A stretch of DNA of 36,652 nt from positions 1 to 36,652 of the forward strand of contig JBHHVZ010000019.1 in NCBI GenBank assembly GCA_046756245.1, read 5' to 3'. Under the pieces are notes generated by a model. That model did no database searches. It was not told where the DNA came from and saw only the letters and a program-made list of their open reading frames with translations. Position numbers and translations under genes: made by a program. Numbering within the stretch: the stretch's first letter is position 1; the number at the start of each line of letters is the position of its first letter. Of the stretch, positions 1 through 7,502 are shown in pieces. The DNA comes from G021776435 sp046756245. Lineage in GTDB: Bacteria > Pseudomonadota > Alphaproteobacteria > Caulobacterales > Parvularculaceae.

Positions 1-473
1 CGCCACAACCAGCCCGGCGTGTCGATCCGCGCAGGTAATTTGGCGATTGCTTCAGGACCTGCGCTGGCAAGTTTGCGCGCAATGGCGTTCACAAGGCCGC
101 GGTAGCCGGCCGTTTCGCGCTTCTCGCCGGCGAGGCTTGTCGCGGTGGAGACGGCGGCGTGCGCAGGCGTTCCCATGAGCAGGACCTGCGCGCCGGCGAG
201 CCGCAGAATGTCCATGACGGCCGCTGAACGCGCCGGCAGCGGTCGGTTGAGATAAGGACCGATCACATGGTCGAGCGTTCCCCGTCGTCGCAATACGGTT
301 GACGCCAGCGCCCGGGCGAAACTCCGGTCCGGGCCTTTAAGCGCGTTGAACGACCGGCAGGCCGCCAGCGCTTCGTCGAGACTGCGGCCCGCGCGCGCCA
401 GTCGGAGCAGGTCGAGGCTCGCCCGCCGCGACGCCAGGCCCGGCGTTTCGCCAGATTGCAGGGTTTTCGCCAT
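1..473 (-). CDS. rsmB: RsmB-type 16S rRNA (cytosine-C5) methyltransferase, N-terminal part (cut by window edge)
   Basis: An open frame runs from an ATG at 473 leftward off the window with no stop, giving 157 residues. Read by eye it contains the NusB-like N-terminal domain of the RsmB/NOP family: a segment reading LPARSAAVMDILRLAGAQ, then TPAHAAVSTA, then GYRGLVNAIARKL, and ends at TPGWLW, where family members pass into the SAM-dependent methyltransferase domain. The family methylates C967 of 16S rRNA; that catalytic part lies outside the window. The start is chosen for the family-like N-terminus; a GTG twelve codons upstream (before an in-frame TAA) is also possible, and neither has a strong Shine-Dalgarno. 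It diverges from the exported protein at 609. Confidence 0.85.
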   Translation of the reverse strand, partial: MAKTLQSGETPGLASRRASLDLLRLARAGRSLDEALAACRSFNALKGPDRSFARALASTVLRRRGTLDHVIGPYLNRPLPARSAAVMDILRLAGAQVLLMGTPAHAAVSTATSLAGEKRETAGYRGLVNAIARKLASAGPEAIAKLPARIDTPGWLW

Positions 474-608
474 TTGGAGGGGATTATCGGCTGAACGGGC
501 TGCTGTCACGTCTGCGTCGCCGCTTGGCGCGAGGCTTGTCTCGCCTTATGCTGCGTCAATTCGGGGAAAACGGGCGGTATCGCTCATAGTCGGGAGGTGT
601 GGGGGATC

Positions 609-1322
609 ATGAAAAAGAGTTTTGCAATCGCCGTTTTAGCGAGTTTTATCGTCGGCGGCGCGCAGGCGCAGACAGACGCTGCGCCAATCAGCAATCCGAC
701 GGGCATGATATCGAATTTCGACGCCGGAACGGTCGGCCCGATCCTCAGCGAGCTTGGTATTGTCTGGCAACAGGGCGCCACAGAAGACGGCTCCCCCTAT
801 ATCGCCGGCAATATCGACGGCCAGTTGACGTTTCTCATGGCGCCGGCGGCGTGCCGAGGCCCGGGCAATGCAAATTGCGTCGGCGTCAACATGATCGCGC
901 TGTTCGAAGGTCAGGCGAACGCGCAGACTGTCAACGCGTTTAATTATCGTTATGCATTTGCGAGCACAGGGCTCGACCCGTCCGGGGCGGCCTATATCAG
1001 CCGCTATGAAATCTCCGATTACGGTATGGCGCGCGGCAATCTGGCGACAAGCCTGATGGTCTTTGCGACGATCGCCGACAAATTCCGCGACGAATTATTC
1101 TCTGCTACGCAAACCGTAAGCCTTGAGGGCTATGCGGATGATTTATCGGCGAGGCTTCTCAATCGCGACGGCCTGACCGATATGACCGGCGTGCCGCCCA
1201 TCGCCGTGACCGACATCGGACGCCATCAGATCGGTTTTGAGGAATCGGCCCGGCGGATCAAAAAATTCATCGCCGACAAATCGACGCCGCGCAACAAGAT
1301 CAGGAACGTTACGGCGAAGTAA
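609..1322 (+). CDS. Exported YbjN-domain-like protein
   Basis: This 237-residue protein starts with a signal peptide (MKKSFAIA, hydrophobic core, cleavage near AQAQ), so it is predicted to be periplasmic. The middle holds the YbjN-like pattern: a phrase near NAFNYRYAFAS, a glycine-rich turn, then YISRYEISDYGMARGNLATSLMVF. YbjN domains have a type III secretion chaperone-like fold of unsettled function; in alphaproteobacteria exported versions are common and uncharacterised. ATG 609 is preferred over the GTG at 597 because the signal peptide begins there and GGGAGG (592-597) lies upstream. The C-terminal ~45 residues are basic. It converges on gor, with two large hairpins between them. The domain call is by pattern recognition only. 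Confidence 0.65.
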   Translation: MKKSFAIAVLASFIVGGAQAQTDAAPISNPTGMISNFDAGTVGPILSELGIVWQQGATEDGSPYIAGNIDGQLTFLMAPAACRGPGNANCVGVNMIALFEGQANAQTVNAFNYRYAFASTGLDPSGAAYISRYEISDYGMARGNLATSLMVFATIADKFRDELFSATQTVSLEGYADDLSARLLNRDGLTDMTGVPPIAVTDIGRHQIGFEESARRIKKFIADKSTPRNKIRNVTAK

Positions 1323-1346
1323 GGCGCTGCGGAATCTGTTCTGTCG

Positions 1347-1393
1347 TCCCGTGCGCGCCGCAGCATCTTTGATGATGCGGCGCAGACACGGGA
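1347..1393. repeat. Long imperfect hairpin between convergent genes
   Basis: TCCCGTG (1347-1353) pairs with CACGGGA (1387-1393), and inside it a 13-nt arm at 1355-1367 pairs with 1371-1383 with one mismatch around a TTT loop. It sits between two convergent genes, so it could end transcription or mark a REP-like unit; there is no long T tract on either strand. Confidence 0.6.
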
Positions 1394-1430
1394 TCGCTGT
1401 CGATATGTTGCGCGGAGCAAGCTGCAGCCG

Positions 1431-1481
1431 ATCCCGGATCAGCAAAGCAGCGATATATCGCTGCATTGCATCCGGGATGAC
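1431..1481. repeat. Palindromic repeat with nested perfect 18-bp palindrome
   Basis: ATCCCGGAT (1431-1439) pairs with ATCCGGGAT (1470-1478). Inside is the perfect palindrome at 1447-1464 (GCAGCGAT-AT-ATCGCTGC). Its right end, TCCGGGATGAC (1471-1481), is the exact reverse complement of 18107-18117, so both loci appear to carry the same intergenic repeat family. Confidence 0.6.
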
Positions 1482-1511
1482 GGCGACGGTTTGGCGTTTT
1501 GCAAATGCGCC

Positions 1512-2885
1512 CTAAATATTCGGCCGGAATTTCTCGCGCAGGGTTACGAGCTCTTCCGCCGCCGTCGGGTGCAGCGCCACGGTTTCATCGAATTGCCGCT
1601 TTGTAACGCCGGCTTTCACGGCGATCGCGACGCACTGGATCATTTCTGCTGAATCTTCTCCGACGATGTGGCAGCCGACGACCCGGTCGCTTTCGGCGTC
1701 GACCACGAGTTTCATCATGGTGTGCGCCTCGCTGCCGCTCAGCATGTTCTTCAACGGCCGGAACGTCGTCTTGTAGATGTCGACAGCCTTGAATTTTTTA
1801 CGCGCCTCGTGCTCCGGATAGCCGACCGAACCCACCGGCGGCTGGGCGAACACGGCTTTCGGAATGAACATATAATCCAACTTCGTGGGATTATCGTTGA
1901 AGCACGTTTCGGCGAAGGCGGCGCCCTCGCGGATCGCAACCGGCGTCAGCGCGACTCTGTCGGTGACGTCGCCCACCGCGTAGATGTTGTCGACGGAAGA
2001 TTTCGAATACTCGTCGACGATAACCGCCCCGTTTTTATCGAGCGCGACGCCGGCCGCGTCGAGGCCGAGTTCCCCCGTCGACGGCTTCCTGCCCACCGCC
2101 CAGAAGACCAGGTCGGCGTCGATATGGGTTCCGTTCGAGAGATGAATGCGTTTTTCCTCGCCGGAGAGCGGTTCGATCTTTTCAAAGACCGCCTGGGTGA
2201 CGATGCGTATGCCCTGGCGCTTCATTTCTTCGTGAATCTGCACGGAGATGTCGCGATCGAAGTATCGCAGGATGTCCTCGCCGCGATAAACGAGACAGAC
2301 CTCGCAGCCGAGTCCGCGAAAGATGCAGGCGAATTCGATCGCGATATAGCCGCCGCCTGCGACCACCACATGCCGCGGCAGCTTTTCGAGATGGAAAGCC
2401 TCGTTGGAGGTGACGCCGAGTTCATGCCCGGGCACGCTGTCGTCGATCCAGGGCGCGCCGCCGGTCGCAATGAGAATTTTATCCGCCGTCACGTCGCGGC
2501 CTTCATTGACGAGATGGATCGTGTGCGGATCCTTGACGGTGGCGCGGGTCTCGAAAATGTCGACGCCGGAATTTTTCAGATTGCGAATGTAAACGCCGTT
2601 GAGGCGGTCGATCTCGTCGTCCTTGTTTTCGACAAGCTTTGGCCAGTCGAAGCGTACATTTTCCGAACTCCAGCCGAATCCGCGCGCGTCCGAAAAAGCG
2701 TGGCCGAACTCGCTGGCGTAGACGAAGAGTTTTTTCGGCACGCAGCCGCGGATGACGCAGGTGCCGCCGACGCGGTATTCCTCCGCAATGCCGACGCGCG
2801 CGCCGTAATTCGCCGCCAGCCGCGAGGCGCGCACGCCGCCGGAGCCGGCGCCGATGGCGAATAGGTCGTAATCATACTCTGTCAT
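1512..2885 (-). CDS. gor: Glutathione-disulfide reductase
   Basis: This FAD/NADP(H) oxidoreductase of 457 residues (usual family size 450-465) reduces glutathione disulfide in the cytoplasm. The FAD-binding GAGSGGVRASR is near residue 12, the redox disulfide GGTCVIRGCVPKK has Cys43 and Cys48, a second Rossmann motif (VAGGGYIAIEFA) follows, and YRGEDILRYFD fits NADPH-type glutathione reductases. The C-terminal HPTAAEEL supplies the catalytic His-Glu of the partner subunit. ATG 2885 fits the family N-terminus; a 19-codon in-frame extension does not. It is the last gene of a likely glmU-rpiA-170aa-gor transcript, 37 bp after the preceding stop. A plant/bacterial-type GR is more likely than trypanothione or mercuric reductase. 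Confidence 0.93.
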   Translation of the reverse strand: MTEYDYDLFAIGAGSGGVRASRLAANYGARVGIAEEYRVGGTCVIRGCVPKKLFVYASEFGHAFSDARGFGWSSENVRFDWPKLVENKDDEIDRLNGVYIRNLKNSGVDIFETRATVKDPHTIHLVNEGRDVTADKILIATGGAPWIDDSVPGHELGVTSNEAFHLEKLPRHVVVAGGGYIAIEFACIFRGLGCEVCLVYRGEDILRYFDRDISVQIHEEMKRQGIRIVTQAVFEKIEPLSGEEKRIHLSNGTHIDADLVFWAVGRKPSTGELGLDAAGVALDKNGAVIVDEYSKSSVDNIYAVGDVTDRVALTPVAIREGAAFAETCFNDNPTKLDYMFIPKAVFAQPPVGSVGYPEHEARKKFKAVDIYKTTFRPLKNMLSGSEAHTMMKLVVDAESDRVVGCHIVGEDSAEMIQCVAIAVKAGVTKRQFDETVALHPTAAEELVTLREKFRPNI

Positions 2886-2922
2886 GACAGTCCTGTGTTG
2901 CTGATTTGACGGGTCAATCCGC

Positions 2923-3435
2923 TCAGTCCGGCAGAAAGCCAATCCCTGTCCGAAAGCGGGCGTCGTTGAATTCCATCACCTCGATTTCAAAGGTGTCGAG
3001 GAATTCGCGGTGGATGGCTTTGAAAACCGGACGCAGCCGGCTTTCGAATTCGAGCGGTATGCGGATAAGCGGCTGCGAGCCGACGAAGACGTCGAATGTA
3101 TCGCCGGTCACTTCGACAGATATGACGGTGCGCAGCCAAAGCGCGCCAGCGTCTTCGGCGTTTTTCACAATCAGAGAAACGCCAAACCGCACCGGTTCAA
3201 GGATAATGACGTCTCGACCGTGAAAACTGAACGCCTGATCCCCGTAATCGCGGCGCAGATCGAACGGGCCCTCTACCGGCACGCCCGCCACGCAGGCCCG
3301 GTCGCACCCCAGAAACTCGTGAAACTGCGAAATGACCGCCTCGCCGAACGCCTTGCAACGGAGGAGATTTTCGAACGCCGCCGCGCCGTAGTCGCGGATC
3401 GCGTGCTGAAGCTCCTCATATTTCGTAGCCGCCAT
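2923..3435 (-). CDS. Conserved-looking protein of unknown function (170 aa)
   Basis: I do not recognise this 170-residue soluble protein. It has no signal peptide or membrane segment, is acidic and rich in aromatic residues, and looks like one alpha/beta domain: helical N-terminus (residues 1-45), then strands around FHGRDVIILEPVRFGVSLIV and ALWLRTVISVEVTG, then a helix with FKAIHREFLDTF. It lies between rpiA (114 bp upstream) and gor (37 bp downstream) on the same strand, so it is probably co-transcribed with them, which hints at carbon/redox housekeeping but does not give a function. Start ATG 3435 is the only good candidate. Confidence 0.75.
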   Translation of the reverse strand: MAATKYEELQHAIRDYGAAAFENLLRCKAFGEAVISQFHEFLGCDRACVAGVPVEGPFDLRRDYGDQAFSFHGRDVIILEPVRFGVSLIVKNAEDAGALWLRTVISVEVTGDTFDVFVGSQPLIRIPLEFESRLRPVFKAIHREFLDTFEIEVMEFNDARFRTGIGFLPD

Positions 3436-3549
3436 GGCGCATTCCGCTCTGTTTGCCGCCGCGCCGGCAGACTAGTCAGACGGACCGGCGAGGCCAAGCC
3501 CGCCCTGCGCGGCCGAAGCCGCTTCGGCGCGGCGAAGGCCCGCTGGCGA

Positions 3550-4245
3550 TCACGGCGCGACGATCTCGACGCCGTCCGGCCCGGTGAAAATAGCGCTTTC
3601 GGCCAGCCCGATGAAAAGCCCCGTTTCGACGACGCCCGGAATGGCGCCAAGCGCCCTTTCCAGACCAGCCGGGTTATGAATGCGCTTAAGGCTGCAATCC
3701 AGGATGAGATGACCGCCGTCGCTGACGAAAGGGCCGGCCTCAGACCCGCGCAGTTCGACCCGCGCATTCTCAAAACCGAATTCCGTAAGCGTCTCGCGCA
3801 CGCGCTGGATCGTCAGGGCCCAGCAGAAACCGTCGATCTCGACGGGCAGGGGAAAAGCGCCCAGTTCGACCACGCGTTTTGACGCATCTGCGATAACAAC
3901 GAAGCGGCGCGCTGACGCCGCAACGATTTTTTCCCGTAACAGCGCGCCGCCGCCGCCTTTGATCAGATTAAGCCGCGGATCGGCTTCGTCGGCGCCGTCT
4001 ATGGCGAGATCGATGGCCGTCGTTTCGTCCGGCTCTATCAGCTCGATTCCCGCCTCGGTCGCGCGCCGCCGCGTATCTTCCGACGTTGGAACGCCGCACA
4101 CTGACAGGCCGTTGAGAACGCGATCGGCGAGGAGCGCGATGAAGTGCGCCGCTGTTGAACCCGTTCCAAGCCCAAGGGTCATGCCGGGCTCGACGAGCTT
4201 CACTGCTTCCGCAGCGGCCCGGCGTTTATAGTCGTCAGCGCTCAT
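3550..4245 (-). CDS. rpiA: Ribose-5-phosphate isomerase A
   Basis: RpiA interconverts ribose-5-phosphate and ribulose-5-phosphate in the non-oxidative pentose phosphate pathway. The 231-residue protein matches the usual size (about 220-235) and shows the phosphate loop GLGTGSTAAHFI (from residue 25), the catalytic stretch DGADEADPRLNLIKGGGGALLREK (residues 83-106, containing the catalytic Asp and Lys positions), and the C-terminal region GVVETGLFIGLA. Start ATG 4245 lies 9 bp after the glmU stop, so the two are almost surely co-transcribed. A short GC-rich hairpin (3512-3528) lies in the gap to the next gene and could attenuate or process the transcript. Confidence 0.95.
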   Translation of the reverse strand: MSADDYKRRAAAEAVKLVEPGMTLGLGTGSTAAHFIALLADRVLNGLSVCGVPTSEDTRRRATEAGIELIEPDETTAIDLAIDGADEADPRLNLIKGGGGALLREKIVAASARRFVVIADASKRVVELGAFPLPVEIDGFCWALTIQRVRETLTEFGFENARVELRGSEAGPFVSDGGHLILDCSLKRIHNPAGLERALGAIPGVVETGLFIGLAESAIFTGPDGVEIVAP

Positions 4246-4254
4246 GTGATTCCG

Positions 4255-5613
4255 TCAGTCCCCGCTTTTCTTTTTTGCGCCGCCTTGCTTGCGAAAGCGC
4301 GCGGCCCAGTCCCTGATATTTCTCTGACGTCCGCGCGCGACCGCGAGCGCGTCTTCTTCCACATCGCCAGTGATGACCGAACCCGATCCGACATAGGCCC
4401 CGCGCCCCACCTTGACCGGCGCGACGAGCGCGGAATTCGAACCGATAAAGGCGTCCTCGCCGATTTCGGTTCTGTGTTTGCTGACGCCGTCATAATTGCA
4501 GGTGATCATTCCGGCGCCGATATTCGCGCGCGCGCCGACGTCGGCGTCGCCGATATAGGCCAGATGGTTGGCTTTCGCGCCTTCGCCGATGGTCGCATTT
4601 TTGACCTCGACAAAATTGCCGACGCGTGCTTTCGCGCTCAATAGGGCGCCCGGGCGCAGCCGCGCAAACGGGCCGATTGCCGCGCCTTCGCCGACAGTCG
4701 CGCCTTCAAGGTGTGAAAAGGCCTTGATCTCTGCATTGTCGGCGACGGAAACGCCCACGCCGAAAACGACGTTCGGACCGACGACGACATCCGCGCCTAG
4801 TCTAGTGTCGTATGAGAAATAGACGGTGGACGGATCGATGAGCGTCGCGCCCGCCGCCATCGCGCGTATGCGCATGCGATCCTGAAACAAGGATTCCGCG
4901 ACGGCGAGTTCGACGCGCGAATTGACGCCCAGCACTTCCGCTTCGTCGGCCTCGATCACGACGCATGTGAGGCCGGCTTCATGCGCCAGCATGACGATGT
5001 CGGTGAGATAATATTCTCCCTTGGCGTTGTCGGCGCCGATTTTCGGAAGCGCTTTGCGTAGAAAGCCGCTCTCGATCGCCATCACGCCGGAATTGCAGAG
5101 ATCGATTTCAAGCTCCTCCGGCGTTGCGTCGGCCGCCTCGACGATGGCGGTCAGCGCGCCGTCATCGCCGGTTTTCAGGCGGCCGTAAGCGCCGGGATCG
5201 TAAGCGTGAAAACCAAGCACTGTCGCCGCCGCGCCGTCGGCGGCTTCAGCGCAGAGCGCGCTCAGCGTCTCCGAAGTAACAAGCGGCGTGTCCGCGTATA
5301 AGACGAGCACGACGCCGTCGAACCCTTCGAGCGCCGGCAGCGCCTGTTTGACCGCGTCGGCTGTGCCGCGCGGAGGAGACTGAACAGCGACGGCGGTGTC
5401 CGCCCGAAGCGCTTTGGCTGCGTCGCCGATGTCGCCTCCGTCTTCGCCGACGACGACGGCGAGGCGGTCAAGGTCAAGCGCGCCGGCGGCGTCCATAACA
5501 TGGGCGAGCATCGTCCGGCCGCCCACTTCATGGAGCACTTTGGGCTTGCTAGATTTCATCCGCACGCCCTGACCGGCGGCGAGCACGATCGCTGCAATCG
5601 GTGTATCCGTCAT
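4255..5613 (-). CDS. glmU: Bifunctional GlmU (UDP-GlcNAc pyrophosphorylase / glucosamine-1-phosphate acetyltransferase)
   Basis: GlmU acetylates glucosamine-1-phosphate and then makes UDP-GlcNAc, the precursor of peptidoglycan and lipid A. The 452-residue protein has the nucleotidyltransferase signature LAAGQGVRMKSSKPKVLH at 11-28, and a C-terminal half (from about 250) made of hexapeptide repeats of the left-handed beta helix (e.g. ANHLAYIGDADVG, NIGAGMITCNYDG). ATG 5613 is preferred over an upstream 28-codon extension because GAGGA precedes it and MTDTPIAAIVLAAG is the family N-terminus. It heads a minus-strand operon with rpiA, the 170-aa gene and gor, and diverges from gph across about 110 bp. 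Confidence 0.96.
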   Translation of the reverse strand: MTDTPIAAIVLAAGQGVRMKSSKPKVLHEVGGRTMLAHVMDAAGALDLDRLAVVVGEDGGDIGDAAKALRADTAVAVQSPPRGTADAVKQALPALEGFDGVVLVLYADTPLVTSETLSALCAEAADGAAATVLGFHAYDPGAYGRLKTGDDGALTAIVEAADATPEELEIDLCNSGVMAIESGFLRKALPKIGADNAKGEYYLTDIVMLAHEAGLTCVVIEADEAEVLGVNSRVELAVAESLFQDRMRIRAMAAGATLIDPSTVYFSYDTRLGADVVVGPNVVFGVGVSVADNAEIKAFSHLEGATVGEGAAIGPFARLRPGALLSAKARVGNFVEVKNATIGEGAKANHLAYIGDADVGARANIGAGMITCNYDGVSKHRTEIGEDAFIGSNSALVAPVKVGRGAYVGSGSVITGDVEEDALAVARGRQRNIRDWAARFRKQGGAKKKSGD

Positions 5614-5726
5614 AGTTCCTCGTTGGCCGGCGCTCGCCTTTACGCGGCGAACGCGTATATCGAGGCTAGGGCGCGATTCGCCGTCAGCCATGGCCACCGT
5701 TTTGATCGCCGCCGGCGGAGTTGTAA

Positions 5727-6416
5727 ATGCAGGATTCCCTTAAGGGCGCCGCCGTCGTTTTCGACCTGGACGGCACGCTGATTGACACCGCCGACGATCT
5801 GGCGGCTTCGATGAACCATGTCCTCGAAAAAAACGGATTCGCCCCTGTGGCGCCGGCCAGAGTTCGCCACCTGGTCGGGCGCGGGGCCCGCAAAATGCTC
5901 GGATGGGGTTTTACCGCAGCGGCCGGCGCGCCGCCGGATGCAGAGGAGATGGCGGTCCATCTGGCGCAGTTTCTGGCCCATTACGAGGCCAATATCGCCG
6001 TCAGGTCGCAGCCTTTTCCGTATGTACCGGAGGTTTTGGAAACGCTGCGCGGGGCCGGCGCGCGGATCGCGGTCTGCACCAACAAGCGGGAGCGTCTGGC
6101 GCGCCTGCTGCTCAAGGCCTTATCCATGGATGCGCTGATGGACGCCGTCGTCGGGGCCGACACCGCCGCCGCGCCGAAGCCCGATCCCGCGCCCGTTCTT
6201 GTGTGCCTTGAGCGGACCGGGACGGCGCGGGGCGTGTTTGTGGGCGACAGCGACACCGACATCGCCGCGGCGGGCGCCGCCGGTCTCGCCTGCATCATCG
6301 CGACATTCGGTTATGGACCGCTCGAAAGAGCGGGGGAGGCGCTTGCAGTTTTCGACGATTACCGCGCGCTTCCTGATCTGGTCGAACAGGCGGCGAAAAA
6401 GGCCGGCGCGATCTAG
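5727..6416 (+). CDS. gph: Phosphoglycolate phosphatase (HAD family)
   Basis: This 229-residue haloacid-dehalogenase enzyme probably hydrolyses 2-phosphoglycolate. Motif I is VFDLDGTLIDT (nucleophile Asp13, acid/base Asp15), motif II is AVCTNK around residue 113, the motif III lysine is in PKPDPAP, and motif IV is VGDSDTDIAAA. A helical cap lies between motifs I and II. GGAG at 5717-5720 is six bases before the ATG. It diverges from glmU, a common alphaproteobacterial arrangement. Its stop shares a CTAG palindrome with the stop of the convergent 67-aa gene. Other HAD phosphatases with similar motifs cannot be excluded. Confidence 0.85.
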   Translation: MQDSLKGAAVVFDLDGTLIDTADDLAASMNHVLEKNGFAPVAPARVRHLVGRGARKMLGWGFTAAAGAPPDAEEMAVHLAQFLAHYEANIAVRSQPFPYVPEVLETLRGAGARIAVCTNKRERLARLLLKALSMDALMDAVVGADTAAAPKPDPAPVLVCLERTGTARGVFVGDSDTDIAAAGAAGLACIIATFGYGPLERAGEALAVFDDYRALPDLVEQAAKKAGAI

Positions 6417-6616
6417 CCGGCTTCCGCAGCCGCCATGACGCGCCGCGGCATGCCGTTGACCATATCGCTGCGCAGATCGGTCCGTGCGGAGCGCATGGTC
6501 GCCACAAAGCCTTCACTGCGCATCTCGACCGATACGTCGAAACCGCGCTTGCGCCAGAAATCCTGAATCTTGACCGCGAGTTGCGACGCGCCTTCGCGGG
6601 AACAGAAATCAGACAT
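6413..6616 (-). CDS. Small conserved protein of unknown function (67 aa)
   Basis: This soluble 67-residue protein resembles a short uncharacterised protein found widely in alphaproteobacteria: a helix with a pattern like LAVKIQDFWRKRGFDVSV, then MRSEGFVATMRSARTDLRSDMVNGMPRRV. The phrase RSDMVNGMPR is the part I recognise. It has no signal peptide or membrane segment. The stop codon overlaps the gph stop through the shared CTAG (6413-6416), so the genes converge with no spacer. Function unknown; the small size and basic/aromatic make-up suggest binding to a partner or nucleic acid, which is only a guess. Confidence 0.7.
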   Translation of the reverse strand: MSDFCSREGASQLAVKIQDFWRKRGFDVSVEMRSEGFVATMRSARTDLRSDMVNGMPRRVMAAAEAG

Positions 6617-6791
6617 CGGTCACCTCGGTCTGGAGCCTGCTTCGATCTGATAATTTGAAACGTTATAAGCTGCTCTGATTTTATTCAAGAGAGCGGTGAA
6701 AATAAATAAACCAAGCAGTTTACCAAATTTGTTGTTATAACCTCACTTATTGTCCGGAAATGCGGCAAAAACCGCTTCCCTGGCGCAGTTT

Positions 6792-6808
6792 TATAAGTTA
6801 ATCTTATA
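6792..6808. promoter_or_regulatory. Operator-like perfect palindrome before the CI-like gene
   Basis: TATAAG (6792-6797) and CTTATA (6803-6808) form a perfect inverted repeat with a 5-bp spacer, 22 bp before the start at 6831. The TTATAA core also occurs near 6664 and 6735. A dimeric helix-turn-helix repressor encoded just downstream is the obvious candidate ligand (autoregulation, inferred). Confidence 0.5.
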
Positions 6809-6830
6809 TTTGGTCAATCGGGGAATTGGT

Positions 6831-7490
6831 ATGGATCGCACAGATATGCATGATGGGGCGCTCTCCATCGGGGATCGCATCCGCCGCGCGCGGAAATCGC
6901 TCGGGCTCAATCAGGCGTGCCTGGCCCGTCGCGTCGGCGTCAGCCAGCCGGCGGTCGCCAATTGGGAGAGCGGCGTCCACGACCCGCGCCGGCTGATGCT
7001 CGTAAAGCTCGCCGACGCGCTCGGCGTCTCCGCAGAGTGGCTTGCCGAGGGCGCGCGCTCCCAAGCCGAGCGGGACAAGCATCCCGCCGCGGCTTATCTG
7101 CGCCGCCCGGTGCAGCATGTGCCGGTGATCAGTTTTCGCGACGCCGCCCGGCTGCTCGACGATCCGGAGGCCGACCCGCACGCCGCGGCCGAAGACTACA
7201 TTTCCGTCACCTACGGTTCGTCGCGGCTGTTCGCAGTATTTGTCACCGACGACGCGGTCAACCTGGCGTTTCCGAAAGACACGCTTGTGGTCGTCGATTA
7301 CGCCGACCGGCGCCCGCTCGACGGCGGGTTCTGTCTGGCGGCGCCGGGCGCGATTCCGATTTTGCGCCGCTGGCGCGAGAGTCCCTCTCGGCTGGAACCC
7401 TATTCAAGCGATCCCAATCACGAGACCGTCTACCTTGACGACGATGCGCCGATCATCGGCTGCGCGCGGGTGTCGATCCGCGTTCACTAA
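6831..7490 (+). CDS. XRE-family regulator with a non-cleaving LexA/CI (S24-like) C-terminal domain
   Basis: This 219-residue cytoplasmic DNA-binding protein has an XRE helix-turn-helix (about 14-72, LNQACLARRVGVSQPAVANWE) and a C-terminal half (about 95-219) that aligns by eye with the LexA/CI protease-like domain. The catalytic pair is absent: the serine position falls on Asp140 (FVTDDAV, where LexA has KGMSM) and the lysine position on Arg179 (PILRRW, where LexA has TVKRL). It is therefore expected to dimerise and repress without RecA-stimulated self-cleavage. ATG 6831 follows GGGGA; a TTG at 6750 would add 27 residues encoded by AT-rich promoter-like DNA and is less likely. No phage genes flank it. 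Confidence 0.8.
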   Translation: MDRTDMHDGALSIGDRIRRARKSLGLNQACLARRVGVSQPAVANWESGVHDPRRLMLVKLADALGVSAEWLAEGARSQAERDKHPAAAYLRRPVQHVPVISFRDAARLLDDPEADPHAAAEDYISVTYGSSRLFAVFVTDDAVNLAFPKDTLVVVDYADRRPLDGGFCLAAPGAIPILRRWRESPSRLEPYSSDPNHETVYLDDDAPIIGCARVSIRVH

Positions 7491-7502
7491 GCGCACCTTC
7501 GA

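Noticed and set aside
346..612. 88-codon plus-strand frame at the left end
   Set aside because: Antisense to rsmB and extremely Arg/Ser/Ala-rich.
1668..2864. 398-codon plus-strand open frame
   Set aside because: Antisense to glutathione reductase, whose catalytic motifs are intact.
6750..6830. Longer N-terminus of the CI-like regulator from TTG 6750
   Set aside because: The added codons cover the operator-like palindrome; ATG 6831 has a better ribosome site and matches XRE protein starts.
6617..7490. Prophage immunity region
   Set aside because: A CI-like gene is present but no integrase, cro, replication or structural genes surround it, and the cleavage residues are missing.
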